This document shows positions 10,930 to 24,799 of a stretch of DNA of 64,000 nucleotides, one piece after another. The notes beneath the pieces were generated by a model, which saw nothing but the letters and a program-made list of their open reading frames with translations, searched no databases and was not told where the DNA came from. Position 1 is the first letter of the stretch, and every line of letters starts with the position of its first letter. The translations under genes and the position numbers were made by a program. Origin of the DNA: Ricinus communis (Eukaryota > Streptophyta > Magnoliopsida > Malpighiales > Euphorbiaceae); contig NC_063260.1 of the NCBI RefSeq assembly GCF_019578655.1, positions 25,196,888 to 25,260,887 of the forward strand, in the 5' to 3' direction.

Positions 10930-13900
10930 TTTACCAGCAAAAGGAGGATGGGAATTAATTTTGAGATGTGAAAGGAAGAAGGGAGATGAAATTAAGATTT
11001 GATGAGAGTTGTAAGAATAAAAAAGAAAAGTAGAGATCCTGGATTTGAGGGCGGACAGACGAATGGTGGGAAATGGTAGAATTTAGTGGAGAAAATGGAG
11101 GATGCCATTTGTTGTTTTCGGCTCTAAGATGATTATATCCACTGATTCCAGGTTGTCCTGACCGGTGACTTGCCATTTTCTAAACTTAGGTTCTAATCGA
11201 ATTTTCCTCGGATTCCACAGCATATTTGTATATATGATGACTTCCTTTTCTTAAAACTGCACTTGGACAAAATTATATTTCTGCAAACATATAACCCATT
11301 ATGATTCATTATTTAAAGAAATTATATATGAATCATAGACGGGTCTGTTTATTCTAGCCAGTACAGACTGAAAGCTTCCCTTCGCCTAATACGAGACCCA
11401 ATCTGATAATTACCGAATTCATGTGGTTCACCGGCAAGAGCCAATTCAGATCTTTGTACAATAGGGTTTCTTATTTTAATTTTATATTGATTGATTAGAT
11501 TTTATTTTATTTTATATGAGACAGAAAGAAAGTGAAAGGTAATCGAAAAGATATTGTGTTGTTCGGATTGGAATATTGAAGGAAAGGGATAATATAACTT
11601 AGACATGCATGGATGATGATTAAATAATTATGTCTTAGGAATGACAATGAACGGTTGATCATGAACAAAGTTTGGATAATGTTACCACCAAACTAGATTC
11701 TATTTACGATGTCAATCATTAATCATGAACATGAACATAATGATCGGATAATAATTAAGTCAGGTAAATAGAATTAATAATTTATTTGAAACAAAAGAAC
11801 TTATCTATTTTATTCTGCTGTTATATATATATATATATATACCTTTTAGTCCATCATCACTCTCACTCCAGCCTAAAAATTTTGGCTAGTGAATTTCATA
11901 TTCAAATCTCACCAAAATAGAAATTATTTCCATAGTTTTCTATTTTTCGTACTAAATGTTATAATGTCCTTAAAAAATTAGAAACAAGAAAATATGAAAA
12001 GTTTATGTTTCAAACAACAATATTTTAATGTAAAGTTTCTGAATACATAATAATTACTATGGGAATAGTCTGTTTCGGTTCAAATCATTCTGAAAGTCAC
12101 TCATCACTTGTTTTTTTAAATATTTAGTGAATTCAGACCCAAAAGATAAAAGTATCAAACTGGCTAGCAAAACTGCAACAAAAGAAAAAAATGTTTTAAA
12201 GTCTCAAATTTACCACACCTAAAACACAAATCAGTTTTTCCTCAATAGATAGACATAGGAAGGACCCAACTCAGCAAGGAGTTGAATAAAACTTTTATAT
12301 TATATTAAGTTTCTCCTATTACTTTATTATTAATTCAATTAATTTTTAAAATATTTTATCCACTTATAAAATTGTATTGATGCGGTTTTAATGTTGATGA
12401 ATGAAAAAAGAAAGGTAACAAAACACTAATTTAGAATAGGGAGAAACATTCAAAAGTATGTAGATGAGATGATAAAAATATTTTTTAATTTAATTAAAAT
12501 TTCGAACATAAACTTTGAATATATAGGTGTATTTAAAATTCTTGAGATAGTATCCAATACACTCTAAATTACTAAATAACATATATAATGAAAGAAAAAA
12601 AGAGAAAAAGAAGGGTGAGGGTGAGGGTGAGGGTGCTTAGACTTGAAGGTTAGTGAGTGATGGATAAGTAAGTCCTCCCATGATATAACCTTTGCATCGA
12701 TGTTAGGCTGTCAATGACAAAATTGTTGAACAGCTAGCTAGCTTTGGTTAGGTCACCCTTCTTCTCCAAATCTCTAATGGGGACGGCTATGCACTCATCA
12801 CTGCTTAACTTGCAAGCTTTCACACGCAGCATAGAGATAGCGATTGTGATATAATTATTATATAACTGAGTGAGCATCAAACTGGTAGCTTCGGATTCAC
12901 AAAACCCATCATCAATGTGCCTTCTGAATATTCTTTCATTCATCACTACCCATCATATCATAGCCATGAATCTCACTAAACGTAACACCTCATTAATTTG
13001 TTCAATACTGAAAATGACATCTTCATTTGTAAGGGAGAAGGGAGTGTCACAATGTTAAGCACATGACACTGCAACTACAACACATATACTTTACTAGTGA
13101 CATGTAAAATCTTAAGAAACCAATTATAGATGCAAATATTCGCATTTAAAGACACTAAAACATGTCCCTATATGATTATGTTTTAGAGACAAACATGCAA
13201 GAGACATTAATAGATGGACTATCACTTATCATTTATTGAAAAATTGAAACCATTAACTCGATCATTCATTTATAAATCACTAAAATTTTCTATCTTCAAT
13301 TCTACTTTATTTTCTTTTTCTTTTTTCTTTCTCTCTTCCATTGTTCATCTTCTTTATTGCAAAGCATTAGAATATAGATGATACATAAAGGATTGTTTTC
13401 TAATGTCATAATTTTTTAATACCTTTTTTTTCATATGACATTTAGTTTATATTGCATAGCTTGTGAGAGACAGTAAAAGAATTACCAAAGCAAGATATCA
13501 GTCATGACCATGTGTAGTTTTTCATTTGTTACTATTAATTAATGAAGATTTACTACTTTGTATTCAAACTTAGCCTATTGCTAGAAAAAAAAAATCAAAT
13601 ACTTTTAATTTTGGTAAATTTATCAAAAAAAAACAAAAAACAAAAGTCTTACCAATTTTAACAATGTCAACATAAGTTAGCGTATTAGTACATATATTGT
13701 ATATAACACACATCGCTATTTATTAAAAAAAAACTAATATATATTTAAAATGAAAATAATAAATATATAGTCTTTTGCAATTTTTATCTTAAAAATATGT
13801 TGATTATACAAGCTTAGAAATTATTTTTCTTATATACATAAATATTAAATTTGCTCATACGATTTAATAAAAAAATTAAGTCTTCCATCCTGAGATAATA

Positions 13901-14144
13901 ACAAAAGTAAAAATACTGCTTTAATATGTATATACCCTATTGTTACACAGAGAATAGACAAAATGTTCATCAACGCTTTTATGTGGCAACCAATAGCCTC
14001 TCGCCAAGTGACCAACTACACAAACTCAAAAATACATTCACCACCACCCAACAATACCTAATTTCAAATATTTCAATTTCCCACTGCAAACCAAACGTCC
14101 GTGGAAACACCTAACGGAAACCGTCACGTCCCACCTCTTTCCCT
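10930..14144. other. Intergenic region between divergent ADF and beta-tubulin genes
   Basis: The stretch holds the ADF promoter and leader on the minus side and the tubulin promoter on the plus side. It also carries a (TA)n tract (11822-11841), a G-rich repeat (12613-12633) and a minus-strand open frame of 70 codons (12946-12734) that resembles no family I recognise. I see no supported gene. Confidence 0.5.
12613..12633 (+). repeat. G-rich hexamer repeat with G-quadruplex pattern
   Basis: Four GGG runs are separated by identical TGA spacers, that is, three and a half copies of GGGTGA. This meets the simple G3N(1-7) four-run quadruplex pattern in otherwise AT-rich sequence. It is not the plant telomere repeat (TTTAGGG). 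Confidence 0.85.
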
Positions 14145-14151
14145 TTATAAA
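14145..14151 (+). promoter_or_regulatory. TATA box of the beta-tubulin gene
   Basis: TTATAAA lies in a C/T-rich context about 100 bases before the tubulin ATG. It predicts transcription starting near 14175-14180 and a leader of about 70 bases. A CGTCACGTC motif sits about 20 bases upstream. Confidence 0.65.
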
Positions 14152-14245
14152 CACTCCGTCTTTTCATTTCACTCACTTAAATTTGACAACACTTTCCCTT
14201 CCAAAAAATTTTACTTCTCTTTCCCGAAAAGCAAAAGAAAAGAAA

Positions 14246-16928
<2,683 letters not shown>

Positions 16929-18118
16929 AAGTATATCTTCCTTGGTTTGCGTATAGATTACTTTCTGCTGTACTTGTTTTTGGCTTTGCTTTTTTACTGT
17001 ATGTTTCTTGTCCTGCAGTATTGCATTGTCCATTTCACCTTTCATGTCGTTGTATCCACCAATTAACAAAGCACTGGATTAAACTGGTAGTCTCATATTA
17101 ATGATCCTCCGTTGGAAGTTTTATTGAAATTCTCTTTCCTTCATGCTATTGTATAATTCTGCTTCTGTTGTAATTGATATTTATTATATTCTGCTTCCTG
17201 TTTTGTTTCTACTAAAACATTCCTGATGGAGTCCTACTACTCCTGCATCATGTGAATAGCTGCCCGGAACTAGAATCCACAGTTTGGAGGGATCCAAGTC
17301 GAAATATATTAAGGGGAAAAAGAGTTTTAAGTTGAAATAGAAGGAGCCAAATTAAATATGATAAAAGTTGGGAGTCTAACGCAAACTTTTCTTGTGAAGC
17401 TCTTCTCTTGATCGTTAATTACTAGTGCTTAAAATGGCGTAATCAAATTTAACCTACAACTATTCACGTTCGATAGCTAGTTCAGGTCTAACTGAAGGAC
17501 ACTTGCACATGCTATTTAAAACTTGACAGAAGTTGAAAGCTACTTTAAACTTAAATTCGGAATGACTTTACTAGAATATTGAGTACATAAAATAAAACCA
17601 CTGTTTAAATCGCAAAATTCCCGAGCTACGATGGGGACTGGGGTGGGAGGGAGATGACAAATGATCCCATAGTTCTCACCATCATCAACACAACATTGAT
17701 TTTTGACTGAATTTAATCAAATCTAAACCAACTTAATGAACATAAATTATAAATTAGATTTAGATCAATAAATCCTAATTGGTCGAGTTTTACTAAATTG
17801 GACCTTTGTTTACTTGTTAAAAGAATTTCATTTTTATATCAAACTAAGCTCGGAATAACTCATTCTTTGACTAAAGTTGTTTGCAATCTGATAATATTTC
17901 AGAGGATATGTGGGTGGCCGGGTGCTAATCTGATAAAAAATTTCTTGAGCGTCAAAGGAATTATATCTAATGTAAGAAGATGCCAATTACAGCAAAAATG
18001 TTATATCAGAAAAGACAAGTGCATGCTAACCAAAATGAAGACCTAAGATTACTGATTTATGCCATATGCAAAATAGAGATTAACAGTATTTCTCTTTAAT
18101 CAATTAAGTATCAATAGA
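16929..18118. other. Intergenic region between convergent tubulin and serine racemase genes
   Basis: It contains the tubulin 3' untranslated region (T-rich, with several late polyadenylation-like AT motifs up to about 17200) and the 3' flank of the serine racemase gene. No further gene or repeat is apparent. Confidence 0.5.
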
Positions 18119-20106
18119 CTAACAACCAGTTTGATTTAACTTTCTGAATGAATCCCAAATGACACCAAGATCAACATTACCTCCTGAAAGTATGATGCCT
18201 ATGTTGCTGCAATCCTTCCAATTGGGATTTTTCTGGAAACTATCAGATAAAATAGCTGCAAGGCCAATGACTCCACTCGGTTCAATGGCAACTTTCAGAA
18301 TCTCATAACAGAGTTTCATTGCTTCTACAATCTCATTATCCTCAAGGGTTATAACATCATCTACAAGATCGCGTACCACTGGCCTGCTCCATATTTATGA
18401 ATTGTAAGAAATCTAAGGCATGTCATTTACAAAAACTTAAAACCTATTAACAATAAAAGGTACATTGGCAACCTAGAAAGGAAGAAAAACTAGTACGCAA
18501 GCATGCTTCATATAAGTCGGACAAACATAGTAAATTATTGAGAAACCAAAAATGCATTCTCAGTGGAAATTAGAGAAACAAATGGCAGAGTTTACCATGT
18601 CAGACTTCCAAGAGAAGCTCGGAGCCCATCAGCGATAGTGTTGGTTTCAGGCAAGGTTATAATCTCACCAGCTGCTTTTGATTGAGCTGCATCATTAGCT
18701 CCCTTAGGTTCAGCAGCCAAAATTCGAATAGAGGGGTTGATCGACTTAGCAGCCAATGCCACCCCTGATATTAAACCGCCTCCTATAATTTATTCACTAC
18801 AGCTAGTCAAAAATTATAAACAATAATAAAAATAGATAAAATATGAACAATAAATTAAAATTTAAGTAGCATACCACTTATAGGAACTATAATAGTGTCA
18901 ATTTGCGGGGCTTGTTCCAGAAGCTCTAGTGATATGGTACCCTGCCCACTGCAAAGATAATGAAACAGTTCATGGTTCACACTATATGTACATTCATAGT
19001 ATGCCAAGTTTGCAGCTTGATATGCAATCGACTCTTTTCATAATAGAAGTGCTTATAGCCACTTTACTCCACAAGACTCGGAGGCATAGCTAAAAGGTAG
19101 CTTTATATGAAGCTCTGACCAGTTTTTCTCGGTACGAACAGGCACAGGAGCCAGGAGTGTGGCAATGTTATAAGAAACCACGGCACAAAATTCTTTACCT
19201 ATAACTTGTTTACTTACTCTTGACGATAACACAAAATGAGAAGAACCTGCCGCATCCTAAATTTCTATTGACGAAGGCGCATCAGACATAACGAGCAAAT
19301 AAGTATCATATTTTGTTCAAGGTTTAGATTTAGAACAGATACAGAACAATTAAAATAAAAGTAAGATATATGTACCTTATAATGCGCCTATCATTATAAG
19401 GATGAATAAGAACTGCTCCAGTTTCTTGCACTACCTTGGTTGCAACGCTCTCCCTCGAGTGCAGAGAAGGCTCACTCCATATAACTTGACCACCATAGCG
19501 TATGACATTCTCAACTTTGCATCTTGGAGCAGTTTTTGGTACAACTATATATGCTGGTATTCCCCTTAATTTTGCAGCCAAAGACAATGCTGCAGCATGG
19601 TTGCCACTATTTGTGGAGGATGTAACCAAGAAATTCTCAGATAAGCAGTTCGAGAGTATGGAATATGGACAGTAAAGCACATATATAACTTGGACTAGAC
19701 CTGCTGTGTGTTACAACTCCTTTGGCTGTCTGATCATCATCGAGGGAAAAGATAGCATTGCAAGCCCCCCTGAATTTGAATGCTCCACTATTAAGGGGCA
19801 AGAGAAAAAAAGGTCTTTACTTTTGTAGAAATTTAATATAAAAAGCATGACAAATACAAATACCAAATATCAACATATTAACATCTAAAACTTAAGGCAT
19901 CAACTATTTACCAATTAATTAGATTCTCACCCCTTTTGAAAACATTCACATTTAAAGAATAGCTTCCTTCCAGACAGAGCATTTAGAGATTCTGAGGAAA
20001 GGACTGGTGTTTTGTGAATAAATGGGTTAATGCGCGCATGTGCTTCTCTTATGGAGGAGATATCTGCAGCATATTTCTCTGTGCTTATTCGGCTCCTTGT
20101 TTCCAT
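18119..20106 (-). CDS. SR: Serine racemase (PLP-dependent, fold type II)
   Basis: Six exons on the minus strand: 20106-19931, 19787-19701, 19606-19376, 18948-18875, 18782-18596 and 18383-18119. They join in frame to 339 residues, the normal size. The PLP Schiff-base lysine is Lys63 in GGAFKFRGA. The SSGNHAAALSLAA loop and the glycine-rich phosphate-binding motif SGGGLISG (about residues 189-196) follow, and the end is the conserved LSGGNVDLG. These features place it with plant serine racemase (Arabidopsis At4g11640), which interconverts L- and D-serine and also dehydrates serine to pyruvate. Biosynthetic threonine deaminase is longer, with C-terminal ACT-like domains and a transit peptide, so it is less likely. 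No transit peptide is visible, so it is probably cytosolic. No defects are seen. Confidence 0.92.
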
Positions 20107-22299
20107 CCTTTTTCAGTGACAATACCAGTTTAAGTTAATTACATTGTTACTCAATGGAAAATAAATAAAACAATTTTTTTTTTTTATACAAAAACAAAAC
20201 AACTTTAGTTGCCTGTGATATATATGAACCAGCAGATCATTCTATTTCAGGATTTTCCAACACAGTTTCTTGTTGGCTGGATAAAATACTAGAAAAGAGA
20301 AAAAGATGTCTATACTGGGAATTTCAGCAATTCTATTATTAAGTTACAAGATTGTTTTATCAATGGATACAAGAGTGCAATAAATGCGTATGCACATATA
20401 CTCTATCCACAATAGGTTTACCTATGGCATCCCCAAGAACCCTCACCATCCAAAATTCCTTTCTTTGGCAATATGTACAATTGCTAACAAATGTATATCA
20501 GCAACTTTTCCATGCATTCGAAACCTTTAATTTTTATTACCATGATTGTCTTAAGAGGTTTATGCATTCTAACTGAAAGAGATCAACTTTCAAGAACTTA
20601 GAACACCATTAACTCAAGCTAAAAGAGCAAGTACTTGATGTGCACTACAATCTTTTGAGAGGGAGTTTTGGCATAGCTTTATCTGATAGCTATGCACAAA
20701 AGCCAAGATGATAACACGACTCCTCATTGAGAAAGCTAAGAACCGAAGCTTTTTTTCAAAAGTTGCATTTGGTTTCTTAAATTATGGGCACAGCATAATT
20801 TATAAATTGGGCTTAACTGTTAAATTGCGCTTAACGTATCAAAAGCTGCTATACTTCACTTGTAATTGACGCCAAAATTGTTGAAAGTAATGAAAACTAA
20901 TTCATAAAGAAGATAAAGACACATATCAGAAGCTTGAAAAGAAACAAAAAAAATTGAATCAAGACTTACACTTTGAAGATGTGATTACCACAAAGTATGG
21001 TACTTTCTTGCAGTAGCTTTACTAGCTGCGATAAAATGGTTAACCAAAGAGATGGAGGAGACCGGGAACAAGGACATTTACGATGAAGTCTTGTAAGCTA
21101 GAAGGCTGGAGTGCGACATCGCCGTTTAGAAGTTCAGGTTCCCAATCGACGATGATTTTGTTCTTTTCTTTTTCAGTATTATGTCGTTTAAGATGGGGGG
21201 GAGAACGTTTACATGTCGTTTGCCAATGTTGTTTGTTAGGAACAAAGTAGTTGTCCGTGGTATCAATACCCGCCCAACCCGTCCCAAAAATTTGAGTTCG
21301 TGCATATGAAAGTGATATATAATTATATGTATTCATGAATTATATGTTTATGAATAAGAAACATTAAAATTATATAAAATGTAAGTGAGTATTGATAAAA
21401 AAAATTTAAAAATAAATTCGACATATCGCTATTTAAATAAATCAAATAAAATTATTTGATTATAAATTTTAAAAAATATTATATAAAGATATTATAAGAT
21501 CATTATCTGAGTAATTATAATTATTTTCTAAGACTTAATTCTGTCTGATGTAAGTTATTCAAAGATCGTAAAAGGAAATTGAGACCTTCTTGTTGAATTA
21601 TTTTCTTTGCTAAATAAGATGGTTAGCACAACACTCTGAAAAAAACATATTTGCTGCTTGCTGTTGCTCTCTGTCCCATGACTGCCAAGTCTGGTTGCTG
21701 CGGATGGGATTTAAGAAGTACTGCTTGATTTTTAATGTCAAAGTAAAATATTTTTTAGAAAAAATGGAAGCTGTGAGGCAGGTCAAGAAGGCCAGCTGAT
21801 GAAAAAGATACATAAGTCAAGTTGAAACATTAGTCCAAAGTTGAAGGAGTCATACCTTCCAATTCCATGTAAATCACCATAAGCCTTTTTAAGTGTCCAC
21901 GCAAACTAACTAACAGCAATTTTTGAGCTGTTACATTATCAATTTTGAAAATATTGAAATTGAGAATTGGTCCAACATCTGTTACAGATATGACTTCAGA
22001 CTCGAGAAACAAATGTAAGTACAGAGAAACTTCATTGTATAATTTTGACTTGGTATCATTTAAATACAAGAACTTTACTGACATCTGCATTCGACAAATA
22101 GTCAGCCAAAAAGAATCTTGTTGCTGATATGTATATGTTATGCACAAATGAATGTTTAAGTAGTACCTATAAGTAAATCCCTCATGAGGAGGATAGTAAG
22201 CAATACAACTCGGAAATAGAAAGCTAATCCTGTCTAGTCATAAGCATAACCAATGACCCAGAACGTAGGAGCCTATGATGAGTATTGAACTATATCTGC
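20107..22299. other. Intergenic: serine racemase upstream region and AAE3 3' flank
   Basis: The part near the racemase (20107-21060) may include untranslated leader exons. A minus-strand open frame at 21336-21040 matches no known family and is read as leader or promoter. From 21340 on the sequence is AT-rich and featureless up to the AAE3 stop codon. Confidence 0.45.
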
Positions 22300-24655
22300 T
22301 TAAGCTCCAAATTTTGGAACTTTGGCAGTAGAGATTTGAGAAAGAAAATGCTCTGCCACAATCCTTCGCTGAATTTTCCCAGTAGCTGTTTTTGGGAGAT
22401 AATCAGTGATGAAAACCTTCTTTGGAACCTTGAAACTAGCAAGATTTTTCTTGCAGTAACGAAGAACATCAGCCTCGTCAGTATCCGAATCTTCCCTTGG
22501 AATTATGGCACAGTTTATCTGCAAGTTCACAAAAAAGAAAATGATATTTATAGTTTAAATCAGAAGTACAAAAATGTTACATAAAGGCAAAAGGGTTTTT
22601 GCTTAAGTGGAAGGAATGGTTTGTCTCTATTCTCACCTCTTCGCCATATTTGTCATCTGGTACCCCAAATGCAACTGCTTGAGCAACATCAGGATGAGAT
22701 AGAAGTACTGCATCAACTTCAATTGGTGATATCTTCTCCCCTGTAAATATTATAAGCAACAACAAATTTAGCAAACAGAAGCCCCTGGACCGGACTAGTA
22801 AATAATTATGCTATAGTGCTATAGTTACCTATATTTAGACAACCTAATTTTACTTGTGATAAATTATTACGACAATGAATCCAACAAAGTAATCAGAGTT
22901 GGCAAACTATCTTTAGCATTACTCTTCAGCAAAATCCACCAATGGATTAAGCACAGTGTTTCACAATCAAAAAATCAAGATTAATAGTTAAAACACATAC
23001 CTCCACGGTTAATAAGCTCCTTAATCCGACCCACTAAATGCAAGTATCCATCTGAGTCAAAGAAACCGACATCACCAGTATGAAACCACCCGAATTGAAA
23101 TGCTGATTTATTAGCTTCAGGATTATTCTTATACCCTTTAGTCACATTTGCTCCTCTTATACACACCTCCCCACTAACACCAACCGGTTGCACAACCCCA
23201 TTCTCATCCAAAACCGCCATTTCTTGCCCGACGGGTCGCCCAACCGACCCGGCTTTATGTCCACCGTCTTCCGGTAACGGGTTAGAAGCCATTAAGTGAG
23301 AAGCCTCGGTCATTGCATAAGCCTCCAAAACTGGGGCCCCAAAAGCCTCCTCAAGCCGAGCCAATATAGCCGGTGCCAAAGACGCGCTGCAGCTCCTGAT
23401 AAACCTCAGCTTAGGGTAAGCCGGCTCAGGATTGCTAACGTGGCGGTCAAGTATAATTTGATGAATAGTAGGGACTGCTGTGTACCACGTGGCTTTACAT
23501 GTATTCATGTCTGACCAAAATGTTGAAGCCGAGAATCTTCCAGCGGCTGGAAGAGTGACAGCAGCTCCAGAGACTAGAGAGCTGAGTAAGCCAGCTAGTA
23601 AGCCATGAACATGAAATAAAGGTAAAACTAAAACTGTTGCGTCAGACTCGCTGAGTCTATATACAGACTTTATGTTTAAAACAGAGGAAGCTAAGTTAAG
23701 CTGAGTCAAAGGCACGCCTTTTGGGCGGCTTGTGGTGCCAGACGTGTGAAGAAAGAGCGCCACGTCAGATGATTCGTTAATGAGTTCAGTTACCGAGTTA
23801 TCATCAAGATTTATGGCGTTTGAGAGGGATATTGTTTTGGTTTCTATATGGAGCGTGGCGGTTACGTGAGGGATATTTAGCTTAGAAGCAGAGGTTTGAG
23901 CTGATTGGATGCCTTCTTGTGATGTAATGAGAAGCTTTGATTCTGAGTCGGAGAGGTAAAACTCGAATTCCTCGGCTGTGTAGGCCGGATTTAGCGGGGC
24001 GGCAATGGCTCGGCAACGAATTACGGCTAAGAACATTATCACATACTGCCAATATCAAAAAAGAAAATCACTATGTGAGTACAAGCTTTGATTCTGTTTG
24101 AATAAATGTGTTTTTTCTCTAAATTGTGTTTTCTTGTTTGTTATATCATTGATAAAATTAGAGTTCTTTACCGAACAAGCTTTGAGATTGTCACGGAAAA
24201 AAAAATCAAAAGAAGTGTTCCTTTTGTTTTCCTATTTTCTTGCGTTGCTCTTTGCTCTGTCACTTAGAAATGGAAGTAAAAAAGAAAAAATTGTTTCTTA
24301 AAAAAAGATAAGGAAAAGAAACCTTTATGATCGCTTTTGAGGATTTTGAACTTATAAAAAAAGAACTTGGTTTGTAATTCAGCATTTTCTGGTCACACAA
24401 ACAGTACAATGTATTAAAAGAAAAAAGAAGAGAATGAACGAGAAAGTAAAATACCTCAACGGTGTTGGGAAAAGTGAGAGCGACGACATGGCCAGGAGAG
24501 ACACCGGAAGCGACAAGGAGAGAAGCGGCATGATCAATGAGGTGTTGTAATTGAGAATGAGTCAGATCGAGTTTTCGAGAAACATGAATGGCACGATTAT
24601 TTGGGAATTCAGCAGCAGATTTCTTTAACAAACCAGTTAAGGTAAGGGTTTCCAT
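22300..24655 (-). CDS. AAE3: Oxalate-CoA ligase, AAE3-type acyl-activating enzyme
   Basis: Four exons on the minus strand: 24655-24455, 24045-23001, 22740-22637 and 22518-22300, encoding 522 residues (Arabidopsis AAE3 is about 514). It belongs to the ANL adenylating superfamily. Seen are the AMP/phosphate loop LHTSGTTSRPKGV (about residues 166-178), the adenine-binding motif YAMTEASH (about 310-317), the GWFHTGDVG ribose-binding motif (about 387-395) and the C-terminal catalytic lysine in PKTATGKIQRR (Lys498). The N-terminus (LTGLLKKSAAEFPNNRAI) and overall similarity favour AAE3, which converts oxalate to oxalyl-CoA, the first step of a CoA-dependent oxalate breakdown route linked to calcium oxalate control and fungal defence. 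Other 4CL-like ligases are the alternative. The C-terminus KFGA is not a canonical peroxisomal signal, so cytosolic action is likely. It appears intact. Confidence 0.92.
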
Positions 24656-24791
24656 TTTCTGAAAATATATGTTAATTTTATATCAGAAAAGAAATAGAAA
24701 CAAATAATAGATGTAGTCAAGAAATAAATAAAAGAGAGAAAGAAGATGTGAATAAGAATGGTGCGGAGAAGAAGAAGCGTACACGAGGAGG

Positions 24792-24799
24792 CTTTATAG
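24792..24799 (-). promoter_or_regulatory. TATA box of the AAE3 gene
   Basis: On the minus strand ACTATAAAGC lies about 140 bases upstream of the AAE3 ATG, followed by a purine-rich leader. It predicts a transcription start near 24765. Confidence 0.5.

Noticed and set aside
12734..12946. Minus-strand open frame of 70 codons
   Set aside because: No recognisable domain, no splice-linked neighbours and no promoter signal; length is compatible with chance.
21040..21336. Minus-strand open frame of 98 codons upstream of the serine racemase gene
   Set aside because: No family resemblance and no splice connection in frame with the racemase; more likely leader or promoter sequence.
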